This document shows positions 1 to 7,024 of a DNA stretch of 8,376 nucleotides, piece after piece (position 1 is the stretch's first letter; each line of letters begins with the position of its first letter). The DNA is from an uncultured Clostridia bacterium. Its GTDB lineage: Bacteria; Bacillota; Clostridia; Christensenellales; UBA1242. The stretch lies in contig CALKLQ010000024.1 in assembly GCA_937992055.1 (NCBI GenBank), positions 1-8,376 on the forward strand, given 5' to 3'. The notes below the pieces were generated by a model. It was not told the DNA's origin. It made no database searches and was given only the letters and a program-made list of their open reading frames with translations. The position numbers and the translations under genes were made by a program.

Positions 1-2947
1 CAACAGAAATTACAGTGCCTAAACCTTTCATAGCTCCTGATGTAGTGGCTGCTGCTCCTGAAGTTGCCCCTGCCGTTGCAACAGCGGATTGAGCCATAAC
101 AGCATTACTTGCAATCATTTTACTATTGCTTAAATGCAACAACCTATCACACCAAAGTTTTACAGTGGTGAATGCTCTTGTTGTTGTAATTAATGACATA
201 TTGTCTTTAATCCAACGTGTTACCATTTCGCCGCACATATCGCCAAATGAACTTAATATATTGTTGAATAGTGAATTTGCGGCATCGGCAAAGGTCATTT
301 CACCGTTTATTAATCCTGAAAGTGCATTGCCCCATTCTGAAGCAAAATCATCTGCAAAACCTTTAATTTCCTGATGTTGATAATTCCACAATTCAAGTGC
401 TTTTCTATTGGCTTGAATATTGTAATCTTCCATTATTTTTTGGCTTGCACGCTTGATTTTAACTTCTTCAGCAGTATTGCCTTCAACCAACTTCAATTGT
501 TCCTGTAAAGCCGTTTCTTCAAGTTTTTTCTTTTGGTTAATGAAATTGATTTCAAGTTCCAAAAGTTGGGTTTTTGAAATTTTTCTTCTGTCATATTCCA
601 ATTCAAGCATTGCCATTTGGTTATCAATGCTTTGTTTTGCATTGGTAAGGTCATCAACAACTTTTTGAGATTTCAAGGCTTTTTGTTTTTGCTCATATTC
701 TCTTTCAAGTTGTAATTTTTGTGCTAATGCTTGTGCATATTCAGAAGTGCCGGCTTTGGCGGCGGCAATTTTGGCTTCAGCTTGTTTTAAATTTATCTGA
801 TAGATTTCATCTTCAGTTCGTTGTGTTTGGTATTTTTCAACTTCTAACAGCCCTAACTTATATGCAAGTGCTTCTTTTCTTCTCGCTTTTTCTTCTGCTG
901 CCAATTGTTTTGCAGTTTTAGTTTCGCCAGTATTATTGCTTGTTGCCTTTTTTGTTGGTGTTTCAGGTGCTTTTGTTAAAGAATTAACTGTATTTTCATA
1001 CCTCTGAATTGTCTTAATTCGCTCTTGATACAATTTGTCAAGGTTATCATCAGCAAGTTGGTATTCATCCATTTTGCCCAATGATATTGCATATTTGAAA
1101 TTAGAAATTGGGTGAAAACCATTCCGCATTTTTTCATTTTTAGCAATTTCTAAATCAATATTTTTTAATTGTGCTTCCATTTCCATTAAGGCAATTTTTC
1201 TTGCCAATGTTTCTGAAAGCCTACCCTGAAGTTTTATTTCATTTTCAATCTGTGCGGCATATTGAGGGTATTTTTCTTTAAGTCCTGCAATAGCATTGTC
1301 CAATCTATCTTTTTGTTCAAGATCAAGGTTTTGAACCCCTTGCAATTCCTGTAAAGTGCTTATATATTTTTGTGTTTCATCTACACTTTGTATTTGTTTA
1401 TTGTTTAAATCTTTTATTGCTGCTGTTGTTTGTTCCACATTATTCTTGTATGAAAAAATTGCAGCAGATACAGCACCAATTGCTAATGCAACCCAAGTAA
1501 GCGGACATTCTAGCAACGCAACGGTAGTGGCTCTTATAGAAACAATAAGTGCTTTTAATGCAGCCCCAACACGACCAACACAAAGTAATTGAGCAACACT
1601 TGCTTTATTTGAAGCAAGAATTGCTTCTTTTTTTACAACTTCAGCCCTTGCTGATGATAGTGTTGCTGTTGTACTTGCTTTTTCTGCTGTTACTTTTGCA
1701 AGTTGTGCAGTTGTTGTTTGTGCAATCGCTCTTGCTCTGTTATATTCAGCAGTTGCAGCTGTAACGCTTGCTTGTGCATTTGCTATTGTTGCAGCATTGC
1801 CTGTTGATTCAGCTGCAACAAGTCTTGCTTGTGCAGATGCAAGGGCATTTTCTGCAACTGTTTGCTGTGCAAGTGCCTGTGTATTAGCAATTGAAGCGGC
1901 TCTTACAGCATTAAAAGAAGCAACATTTGCCATTTCTGCTGCCTGTAATTTAGCTTTTGATGCTGTCAATGCTTCTGTTGCCTGTCTTTCCAAAACAATT
2001 TGTGTTATTGCCTGATGTCTTGCCTGAATATAGGCTGTTGTTGCAGCTGCCACTGCTGTTGTTCCTGCAATGACTGTTGCAAGTGCAAGTGCTGTGTTTG
2101 TTGTAGTTGTTATAACAGTATGATTAACAGAAGCCCATGCTTTTAATGTGTTTATATGTTCAGTTGTTTTTTCAATCAGTTTTGTTGTTTCAACTACCTG
2201 TTGTTTGATTGCAGGCAATGCCAAATCTGAAATTGCCCTTGTCATCAATGTGTAGGCATCAGACATTGTGGATGTAACACCTTCTAGGGTTTTACTTTGT
2301 TGTTCCATCATTCCATAAAATCTGCCGCCTTCAGAAGCTGCATCTTTGAAAGCCTGTTGCACCATATCAACAGAAATTTTGCCTTCTTCCATTTCTTTTT
2401 TTAGAACTGCCATTGATTTGCCAGTTTCTTCAGAAATCTGTTGCAATGGGTTAAAACCAGCCCCAACCATTTGCAATAAATCTTGCCCCATCAATCTACC
2501 GGCAGATGACATTTGTGCAAAGGCAAGTGTCATTGAACGCATTTTTTCTCTGTTTCCGCCTGAAATATCACCAAGCATTTGCAAATCGGGCAATAAATCT
2601 TCTAATTGAATCCCAAAGTTTAATAATACCCTTGAAGCATCCAACAGATCTTGTGTTTCAAAAGGTGTAACATTTGCCATATCTTGTAATTGATTGACCA
2701 ATCTGCTTGCTTTTTCTGCATCACCCAGCATTACACCAAATGCAACTTGTGCTTGTTCAAAGTCTGAAGAAGCCTTTAGTGCATTTTGTCCGATATTTAA
2801 CAAAGTTGCACCAACACCCAATGCGGCAATAGAACTGAAGGCGGTTGAAAGCAAATCAACACTTTTTCTTGCTTGCTGCATACCTTGTTCAAATTGGGTT
2901 TTGTCTAAATTAAGTTTTACTGCAACTTGTCCTGCTGTTACACTCAT
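1..2947 (-). CDS. Tape measure protein, N-terminal 982 residues (3' end beyond the window)
   Basis: This protein sets tail length: the tube polymerises around it, and it is usually ejected with the DNA. The frame is open from ATG at 2947 to the window edge. AAGGAG, overlapping the upstream stop, lies 5 bases before the ATG. Residues about 60-230 match the phage tape measure N-terminal domain (TIGR02675 type), with FGVMLGDAEKA, NVTPFETQDLLDASRVLL, GRLMGQDLLQMVGAGFNPLQ and EGGRFYGMMEQQSKTLEG. Residues 285-305 and about 463-500 (including PLTWVALAIGAVSAAIF) are hydrophobic and could cross the host membrane. Between them, residues 320-450 are a low-complexity Ala/Thr/Gln coiled-coil region. Charged helices follow (about 505-830). 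Around 860-915 a segment with FADDFASEWGNALSGLINGE and SLFNNILSSFGDM resembles lambda-type tape measure C-terminal regions. Its place after the chaperone genes is canonical. The family assignment is confident; the total length is unknown. Confidence 0.95.
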   Translation of the reverse strand, partial: MSVTAGQVAVKLNLDKTQFEQGMQQARKSVDLLSTAFSSIAALGVGATLLNIGQNALKASSDFEQAQVAFGVMLGDAEKASRLVNQLQDMANVTPFETQDLLDASRVLLNFGIQLEDLLPDLQMLGDISGGNREKMRSMTLAFAQMSSAGRLMGQDLLQMVGAGFNPLQQISEETGKSMAVLKKEMEEGKISVDMVQQAFKDAASEGGRFYGMMEQQSKTLEGVTSTMSDAYTLMTRAISDLALPAIKQQVVETTKLIEKTTEHINTLKAWASVNHTVITTTTNTALALATVIAGTTAVAAATTAYIQARHQAITQIVLERQATEALTASKAKLQAAEMANVASFNAVRAASIANTQALAQQTVAENALASAQARLVAAESTGNAATIANAQASVTAATAEYNRARAIAQTTTAQLAKVTAEKASTTATLSSARAEVVKKEAILASNKASVAQLLCVGRVGAALKALIVSIRATTVALLECPLTWVALAIGAVSAAIFSYKNNVEQTTAAIKDLNNKQIQSVDETQKYISTLQELQGVQNLDLEQKDRLDNAIAGLKEKYPQYAAQIENEIKLQGRLSETLARKIALMEMEAQLKNIDLEIAKNEKMRNGFHPISNFKYAISLGKMDEYQLADDNLDKLYQERIKTIQRYENTVNSLTKAPETPTKKATSNNTGETKTAKQLAAEEKARRKEALAYKLGLLEVEKYQTQRTEDEIYQINLKQAEAKIAAAKAGTSEYAQALAQKLQLEREYEQKQKALKSQKVVDDLTNAKQSIDNQMAMLELEYDRRKISKTQLLELEINFINQKKKLEETALQEQLKLVEGNTAEEVKIKRASQKIMEDYNIQANRKALELWNYQHQEIKGFADDFASEWGNALSGLINGEMTFADAANSLFNNILSSFGDMCGEMVTRWIKDNMSLITTTRAFTTVKLWCDRLLHLSNSKMIASNAVMAQSAVATAGATSGAAATTSGAMKGLGTVISV

Positions 2948-2956
2948 GACTTCTCC

Positions 2957-3582
2957 TTACAAAATTTTCATTGCTTCTTGTAATGACATTTTTTTACTGC
3001 CTGAACTTTTCTTTGTTTTGTTATTCGTGTTTATGCTGTTGACTTCTTTGTCTATGTCAAGAAGTTCAACAATTTTTCTATGCGTAGCAGTCCAAAAAAC
3101 CACTTCAGGCAATCTTAAATGCGTGGTTACGGCATAATATAAATACGCATAATCTATTTCATAGATTTTTTCTTTTTTGCAGCCTTCTTTGTTGCTGCTT
3201 CTACCGGCTTTTTTTCGGCTTCAGCCTTTGCAATATCTTGTGGCTTTGGTTTTGGCAGGTATGCTTCCATTGCTTTTACAACCTGATCTGTTGCAGCTTG
3301 TAATTCCGCCAGTGATAATTCAAGAATTTTTTCTAAATCCATTGTTCTTTCAACTTTTAATGGATCAGCTGCATCAAATGGGGCAAAAACTATGGTTGAA
3401 GCCCAAATGCCATAAGCAATAAATTCAAGTTTTTTGTCCATTAAACCTGTAAGCAGTTGATGTTCTGAAATGTTGAAAGTATTTCTTAATACTGCAAAAT
3501 TACGCAGTTTAAATTCACAATTCCATTTTTCGCCAAAAAGTTCCATTTCTAACTTTGGCACAACTATTTTGTCAAGTGTCAT
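2957..3582 (-). CDS. Tail assembly chaperone GT fusion made by -1 frameshift
   Basis: This is the predicted long chaperone, equivalent to lambda gpGT, which brings the tape measure protein together with tail tube subunits and is absent from the mature tail. Ribosomes read the short chaperone from 3582 to the AAG ending at 3172, slip back one base, and continue as EKIYEIDYAYLYYAV to TAA at 2957. This gives 137 + 71 = 208 residues. The downstream part has no start codon with a ribosome binding site of its own and is open exactly in the -1 frame. Its segment LPEVVFWTATHRKIVELLD resembles the FWxxTPRKhxxLL signature of T-domain chaperones. The C-terminal tail is Lys/Ser/Asn-rich. The stop overlaps the ribosome binding site of the tape measure gene. 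The reading frame and slippery site are visible; actual slippage and its efficiency are inferred. Confidence 0.85.
3151..3178 (-). promoter_or_regulatory. Programmed -1 ribosomal frameshift site with hairpin
   Basis: On the minus strand the codons GCA AAA AAG contain the heptamer A_AAA_AAG in the zero frame (3178-3172), the same slippery sequence as E. coli dnaX. Four A residues later comes a perfect 7-bp inverted repeat, AATCTAT-GAA-ATAGATT (3167-3151), which encloses the zero-frame TAG. The stem is all but one A-T pair and the spacer is short, so its stimulating effect is uncertain. The heptamer, frame phase and T-like protein downstream agree with each other. Confidence 0.82.
3154..3582 (-). 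CDS. Tail assembly chaperone, short form (G-like)
   Basis: This 142-residue protein is the unshifted product and by analogy would be made in large excess over the fusion. The ATG at 3582 has AGGAG 8 bases upstream. Residues 1-30 (including LEMELFGEKWNCEFKLRNFAVL) look like the beta-rich start common in this group. The middle is helical, and the last 30 or so residues are a Lys/Ala/Pro/Glu-rich linker encoded by A-rich DNA that contains the slippery site. Main evidence for function is position: directly between the tail tube gene and the tape measure gene, with an overlapping -1 frame open reading frame. Sequence similarity alone is modest. It ends at TAG 3154-3156, just beyond the slip site. 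Confidence 0.85.
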   Translation of the reverse strand: MTLDKIVVPKLEMELFGEKWNCEFKLRNFAVLRNTFNISEHQLLTGLMDKKLEFIAYGIWASTIVFAPFDAADPLKVERTMDLEKILELSLAELQAATDQVVKAMEAYLPKPKPQDIAKAEAEKKPVEAATKKAAKKKKSMK

Positions 3583-3605
3583 CTTTATTTCTCCTGTTTT
3601 TACAC

Positions 3606-3642
3606 AAAAAAGAACCCGGTGTTTTAAGCCGAGTTCTTTTTT
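3606..3642 (-). terminator. Intrinsic terminator after the tail tube gene
   Basis: An inverted repeat pairs 3606-3615 with 3633-3642 (10 bp). After one C/A mismatch it continues as a 3-bp G-C stem plus a wobble pair, with a 7-base loop. On the minus strand the stem ends in TTCTTTTTT, giving the U-tract. It starts about 20 bases after the tail tube stop and ends about 23 bases before the chaperone start. The A-run on the other arm could also let it act on the plus strand, but there is no plus-strand gene to serve. Confidence 0.75.
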
Positions 3643-3662
3643 AATAAATTAATTACTTTTTA

Positions 3663-4241
3663 TTATTCCAAATCATCAGAAGGACTGTCATTTGCCCCGA
3701 TTGCTGTTCTAGTTTCATTTGCTGTGATTGTTCTGAAAGCCTTGTCTTTTTTTCTAATAACTCCTTGACCTTCAAAAGAACAAGTCCAATAATCATCAGC
3801 TTTTGAAACAACATCAAGAAAACCTTTAACACAGAATAATTCCATGTGAAGGTCTGCTGCTTCACCATTAATGAAATCGGTGTCAAATTCAAGATTGAAC
3901 AAAACCGGCACATCTGATGCTTTATCTGTTACAGTAACAATTTGGTTTGGTGTTGTTCTGCTTTCAGTAAGTGTTGCACCATTAATTTTTGCAATAACAT
4001 CCAAAGGAATATTGGCTGATTCAAATTTTACATCATAAGCCTTTTTGAAAGTCATTGAATCTACTGTTGTAAGCCCAGCAACAGCTTCTTTTGTTTCACT
4101 GCTAACTGTAACTTCCATTGAACTAAGTTCCGGTAAATCCATTCTTGTGCCTATTGTATAAGTTTCAGTTGTGTTTGCTGTAACTTCTGCAATTTTTGCA
4201 TTAGAAATACCAAGAACATTTTGTTGTTTTGATAACGGCAT
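3663..4241 (-). CDS. Probable major tail tube protein
   Basis: This 192-residue protein is probably the subunit that polymerises into the tail tube. The ATG at 4241 has AAGGAG 8 bases upstream, one of the strongest initiation sites here, which suits an abundant protein. The sequence is Thr/Val/Asp-rich and predicted mainly beta: it begins MPLSKQQNVLGISNAKIAEV, contains an LFNLEFDTDFINGEAADLH stretch, and has a C-terminal CSFEGQGVIRKKDKAF segment like the 'F-x-G-x-G' strand of phage tube proteins. The acidic tail ends SPSDDLE. No Ig-like appendage is present. It lies between the tail terminator and the chaperones, the usual slot, and is followed by a hairpin terminator. Position supports the call more strongly than sequence does. 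Confidence 0.8.
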   Translation of the reverse strand: MPLSKQQNVLGISNAKIAEVTANTTETYTIGTRMDLPELSSMEVTVSSETKEAVAGLTTVDSMTFKKAYDVKFESANIPLDVIAKINGATLTESRTTPNQIVTVTDKASDVPVLFNLEFDTDFINGEAADLHMELFCVKGFLDVVSKADDYWTCSFEGQGVIRKKDKAFRTITANETRTAIGANDSPSDDLE

Positions 4242-4267
4242 TTTCTTTTCTCCTTTCTGCCTTTGTG

Positions 4268-4636
4268 CTAAAAAGCTGTAACTGTAATATTAAATACCCA
4301 TACAAATCTTTGTTGTGTGTCTTTCTCAACAAAAAACGGTTGTTGTGCTTCAACAATCCGCATTTTTTTATTGTTTATTGTTGAAATTCTAATTGGCTTG
4401 TTAGTAACAAGTGCTTTAAATATTGCATTTATCTTGTTTTCTGCTTGCCTTGCATCTTTTGAAAGAACTTTTATCTGAACTGTTGGTGAATCTCCAAGCA
4501 CTTCACGATAACCGCCATAAACCCAAAGGCAAACAATTTCATCATCAGAAGTTGTAATATTAAACTTACATTCTGAATCAGTAACAACTTTTGAATTAAT
4601 CAAATGTGTTCTTATTTCTTTTAAAATATCTGTCAT
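4268..4636 (-). CDS. Tail terminator / minor capsid-type tail completion protein
   Basis: This 122-residue protein probably caps the head-proximal end of the tail tube and joins it to the neck. The start overlaps the upstream stop as ATGA (4633-4636), so translation is probably coupled; no well-spaced ribosome binding site is visible. The fold looks alpha/beta: an N-terminal helix (MTDILKEIRTHLINSKV), beta strands around CLWVYGGYREV, the VQIKVLSKDARQAENKINAIFKAL strand-helix pattern, and a C-terminal VEKDTQQRFVWVFNITVTAF strand. This arrangement is typical of the small phage 'minor capsid' tail-terminator families (Minor_capsid_3-like). It sits between a gp10-like neck protein and the tail tube, as expected. 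Assignment rests on fold pattern and gene order. Confidence 0.72.
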   Translation of the reverse strand: MTDILKEIRTHLINSKVVTDSECKFNITTSDDEIVCLWVYGGYREVLGDSPTVQIKVLSKDARQAENKINAIFKALVTNKPIRISTINNKKMRIVEAQQPFFVEKDTQQRFVWVFNITVTAF

Positions 4637-5025
4637 AGCCTTTTCAGTTGCCTTTCAACAAGTTTTGGAATAATATCTTGTGCATTTTGCAAACCTCTTT
4701 CAAGAAATTTGCTATGGTTTTTATTTTGTTCATGTTGTTTGTAAGCATAAGGGGTGTTTGCAGTAACATAAACAGATAACTCATCACCCTGTTTGGTTGC
4801 CATTACATTTGGCTGGTTTTTATCGGATGAAGTTTTTGCTTCTTCAAATACTTCATCAAGGTTTGGTGTGCCGCCTTCTGTAACACAAATTGACCGCTTT
4901 AATGTACCTGATAATACAGGGGCAATTTTCATTGCTTCACCGCCTGCAACTTCACCGCCTTGTTTTAAACCCTTCATTGCCGCAGCAATTACTTTGTCAG
5001 AAGCAGTTTTTCCAAACCACTGCAC
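4633..5025 (-). CDS. HK97 gp10-like neck/tail connector protein
   Basis: This 130-residue protein probably belongs to the HK97 gp10 group, which acts at the head-tail junction. Residues about 10-43 form an Ala/Gly-rich helix leading into APVLSGTLKRSI, matching the family's 'AP-x-x-T/SG-x-L-x-x-S' signature. YAYKQHEQN (72-80 region) and the KFLERGLQNAQ helix near the end match the family's 'YA-xx-EF/H' and 'FL-x-xA' features. The start is GTG at 5025, the only usual start codon before the in-frame TAA at 5050-5052. The resulting MQWFGK beginning resembles relatives that open with a short W-Y/F-G stretch. A good AAGGGGG site lies about 28 bases upstream, separated by a run of nine A, so initiation is unusual. 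TGA overlaps the next ATG. Confidence 0.8.
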   Translation of the reverse strand: MQWFGKTASDKVIAAAMKGLKQGGEVAGGEAMKIAPVLSGTLKRSICVTEGGTPNLDEVFEEAKTSSDKNQPNVMATKQGDELSVYVTANTPYAYKQHEQNKNHSKFLERGLQNAQDIIPKLVERQLKRL

Positions 5026-5060
5026 ATCAAAATTAAAATCTGTTTTTTTTTAACCCCCTT

Positions 5061-5363
5061 TTAAAAATATGCCTGATAACCTTGTAAATTATTATCAAAA
5101 TCATATAAAGGATTAGCCGCAATCACTTTGTAATCAGTGCCGTTTAAATGAATTAAATCACCCACTTTAACTTCTCTGTCTGTCAAAATGTTGCCTTCAG
5201 AAGTTCTTTGTTCTCCGTTGCTTGCAATAATTAATTTATTTTTATATGTTATGCTGCAAGGAATGTTTTTTTCTTCTTCAATTACTTTAGGCATTGAATA
5301 TTCATCTGTGCCATCAGTTCTTTTTAAGTCAAATTTCTGTGTGTACAAATGAGAATAAAACAT
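5061..5363 (-). CDS. Head closure / minor capsid protein
   Basis: This 100-residue protein is probably a neck stopper or head-tail joining protein that seals the packaged head. ATG 5363 directly follows the upstream TAG with no gap; AAGGGTGG on the minus strand ends 5 bases before it. The protein is beta-rich, with IPCSITYKNKLIIAS, then REVKVGDLIHLNGTDYKVIAANPLYDFDN. The 'VGD-x-I-x-x-x-G-x-x-Y-x-V' strand pattern is common in small head-closure and Minor_capsid_1-like proteins. It is the second of four tightly packed neck genes, which fits. The exact family was not confirmed. Confidence 0.68.
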   Translation of the reverse strand: MFYSHLYTQKFDLKRTDGTDEYSMPKVIEEEKNIPCSITYKNKLIIASNGEQRTSEGNILTDREVKVGDLIHLNGTDYKVIAANPLYDFDNNLQGYQAYF

Positions 5364-5903
5364 CTAAACCACCCTTGCTGATTTTATCAAATATTTATCA
5401 ATGTATTGTATAGCTTCAGGACACACTTCAAGCAATAAATAATTGCCGTTATAAGATACATTGCCGCCGCCAATATTTATGCTGCTTATTCCCAGTTTTT
5501 GGTTTTTAATATGAACAGATTTACTTGAAAGTCCTGCATATTCCGCAACAAAAATTGCTTGTTCACAACAAGCGCAAATCATTTCTGCCGGCATTTCTAT
5601 CAAAATAAGACTTTTTCCATTTACTTCAATAGCATTTGCTTCTGATGTGTAAGTTCTTTTTGAAAGAAAATTTGGTTTGAAATATCGAGGAAATGCAAGC
5701 GGTTGCACAGTCGAAACAGGGAAGCCTTCATATTTCAAAGTGTTTAATTTTCTTGTTGCTTCCACAAGAACTTTTGCTTTATCTTCATCATTTAATGTTT
5801 TCCAGTATGAAGCATCAAGTTTTGTTGCAAAATATTGTTCTGCTTCTTCTACTGTGCAATAAACTGGATATTCAATATCATTTATTTTTACTGTTTTAGT
5901 CAT
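5364..5903 (-). CDS. DnaT-like phage head-tail adaptor
   Basis: This 179-residue protein resembles the phage family labelled 'putative DnaT-like ssDNA-binding protein', whose genes sit at the head-tail adaptor position just after the capsid gene. Diagnostic stretches are TVEEAEQYFATKLDASYWK, LVEATRKLNTLKYEGFP, QPLAFPR (about residues 66-72), and IEMPAEMICACCEQAIFVAEY, matching the family's order 'A-x-x-YF-x-x-R/K', 'L-x-x-A-TR-x-I/L-x-x-L', 'QxLxFPR', 'I/MP-x-x-I-x-x-A-C-xEqA'. I chose ATG 5903 (MTKTVKINDIEYPV) because TAGGA lies 9 bases upstream. The frame also has an ATG at 5939, but it falls inside the terminator hairpin. The name reflects family labelling; a structural adaptor role is more likely here than DNA replication. 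Confidence 0.8.
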   Translation of the reverse strand: MTKTVKINDIEYPVYCTVEEAEQYFATKLDASYWKTLNDEDKAKVLVEATRKLNTLKYEGFPVSTVQPLAFPRYFKPNFLSKRTYTSEANAIEVNGKSLILIEMPAEMICACCEQAIFVAEYAGLSSKSVHIKNQKLGISSINIGGGNVSYNGNYLLLEVCPEAIQYIDKYLIKSARVV

Positions 5904-5926
5904 TTTAAAAAGTCCTATAATTGAGA

Positions 5927-5956
5927 AAAACAAGGGCATATTGCAGCCCTTGTTTT
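5927..5956 (-). terminator. Intrinsic terminator after the capsid gene
   Basis: A perfect 11-bp inverted repeat (5927-5937 with 5946-5956) surrounds an 8-base loop. On the minus strand the stem ends CCCTTGTTTTT, so a G-C-rich core is followed by a U-rich tract. It begins about 18 bases after the capsid stop and lies 23 bases before the adaptor ATG. It probably ends part of the transcription after the abundant capsid message while letting some polymerases through to the neck genes. Confidence 0.8.
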
Positions 5957-5974
5957 GAGATATAACAACAAAAG

Positions 5975-7003
5975 TTAAGCAAGCAAGTGTTTGAACTGTA
6001 CAACCTTAATATGTTTAGGCTGATATGCTCTTTCCCAGTTTGTTCCAGTTGCAAATTCAGCATTGGTTGGTGAAACTCCTGCCGGTGAGCCTTTGAATTT
6101 AATTCCACGAGGGTGAATTAAGTTCTTTCTTCTTGAAATCAAGACATCATTACCAGCAAGGGCTTCTCTGTCTGTTTCAAGTGCCGGATAGTCAGGGGTT
6201 GCTTCACCCAGTGCCACAGCACCAGCCCCAAATAAATAAGTGGTGTAAACCGTTTTTGTTGTCTGGCTAGGTGCTTCACCTTCAGTGATTTCTTCAACAG
6301 GTAATTCATCATTGACAATTACACGTTTATCACCGTAGTAAGCAAGCGGTTTACCGCCTTCAGAAGGTTTAATGTAGTCAATCAAATCATCTTTTCTTAA
6401 CTTACGTTCTGTTGCTGAATGCATCATAATGGCTTGAAGCTGTGAACCTCTATCACCAAGTTTGCCTTCTGCATCAATTAAGGTGTCAGCGTTTGCGGTT
6501 CTGTCAGCCGCACTTGTGTTTTTGGTAACATCAAGAACAAGGTCAGCCATAGAAGTTGCAGCAAATGCCCCTTTAAGTATTGAAAGCAATATCTTCTGAT
6601 ATTCTCCATCCCAATAAACACCAATTCTTGAAGCAATCACTGCCATTGGATCAGCATTCGGATCATTAGCCTGAACTTTTGCAAGTTCTTGAACAAGGTC
6701 ATTTACCTTAAATGCTTTACCCCTGTGGTTAATTGCAGCTTTATCAAGTCCAGTACCAATGTCAGTTGTTGAAAGTTTGGTTGTTCCATCAGTAGGCAAA
6801 ACTTCAGAATCGCCTTCCAAATCTTTCCAAAAAGGCATATTGACTGTTGTACCTGTTGAATTAGCGAGTGCATCAAATTGTGCATCTCTTACCATAATAC
6901 CGCACTGTACCAAGTTAGAATTGTAAGTTGTTTGTTCAAGTGCATAAGAAACAACTTTTTCAATATCAATTGGCAAGCCGGATATTGTTACAATAGTTCC
7001 CAT
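5975..7003 (-). CDS. Major capsid protein (Gp13-like family)
   Basis: This 342-residue protein is the main shell subunit of the head. ATG 7003 has AAGGAG 8 bases upstream. The start region (SYALEQTTYNSNLVQCGIM) is followed by a typical capsid core: NMPFWKDLEGDSEVLPTDGT, an AINHRGKAFKVNDLVQELA stretch, and IASRIGVYWDGEYQKILLSI. The C-terminal end carries NLIHPRGIKF (294-303), SPTNAEF (311-317) and NWERAY (322-327), matching the 'LHPRG-hKF ... sPTNAEL ... NWERVY' ending of Gp13-like capsids. Length is normal for this HK97-fold group. No N-terminal protease-cleaved domain or fused protease is seen; a separate scaffold gene lies directly upstream. The hairpin after the gene suggests transcript dosage control. 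Confidence 0.93.
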   Translation of the reverse strand: MGTIVTISGLPIDIEKVVSYALEQTTYNSNLVQCGIMVRDAQFDALANSTGTTVNMPFWKDLEGDSEVLPTDGTTKLSTTDIGTGLDKAAINHRGKAFKVNDLVQELAKVQANDPNADPMAVIASRIGVYWDGEYQKILLSILKGAFAATSMADLVLDVTKNTSAADRTANADTLIDAEGKLGDRGSQLQAIMMHSATERKLRKDDLIDYIKPSEGGKPLAYYGDKRVIVNDELPVEEITEGEAPSQTTKTVYTTYLFGAGAVALGEATPDYPALETDREALAGNDVLISRRKNLIHPRGIKFKGSPAGVSPTNAEFATGTNWERAYQPKHIKVVQFKHLLA

Positions 7004-7024
7004 TGTTTTTTCTCCTTATGTTTA

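Noticed and set aside
126..2609. A set of plus-strand open reading frames of 60-90 codons
   Set aside because: All are opposite the continuous tape measure frame, lack ribosome binding sites, and encode low-complexity Leu/Ser/Ala-rich products.
2694..3137. A 147-codon plus-strand open reading frame
   Set aside because: It lies opposite the start of the tape measure gene and the T part of the chaperone, has no ribosome binding site, and its Ser/Cys-rich protein is typical of an antisense shadow.
3653..3913. A minus-strand open reading frame within the tail tube gene
   Set aside because: It overlaps the tail tube gene in another frame, lacks initiation signals and has implausible composition.
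4989..5027. ATG at 5027 as start of the gp10-like gene
   Set aside because: It is in a different frame from the gp10-like protein and reaches a stop after 12 codons.
5904..5939. A longer start (ATG 5939) for the DnaT-like adaptor
   Set aside because: It falls inside the terminator hairpin, has no ribosome binding site, and would add a hydrophobic stretch absent from the family; ATG 5903 has a spaced TAGGA.
5905..6108. A minus-strand open reading frame over the end of the capsid gene
   Set aside because: It is an alternative frame of the capsid gene and hairpin region, without a ribosome binding site or family features.
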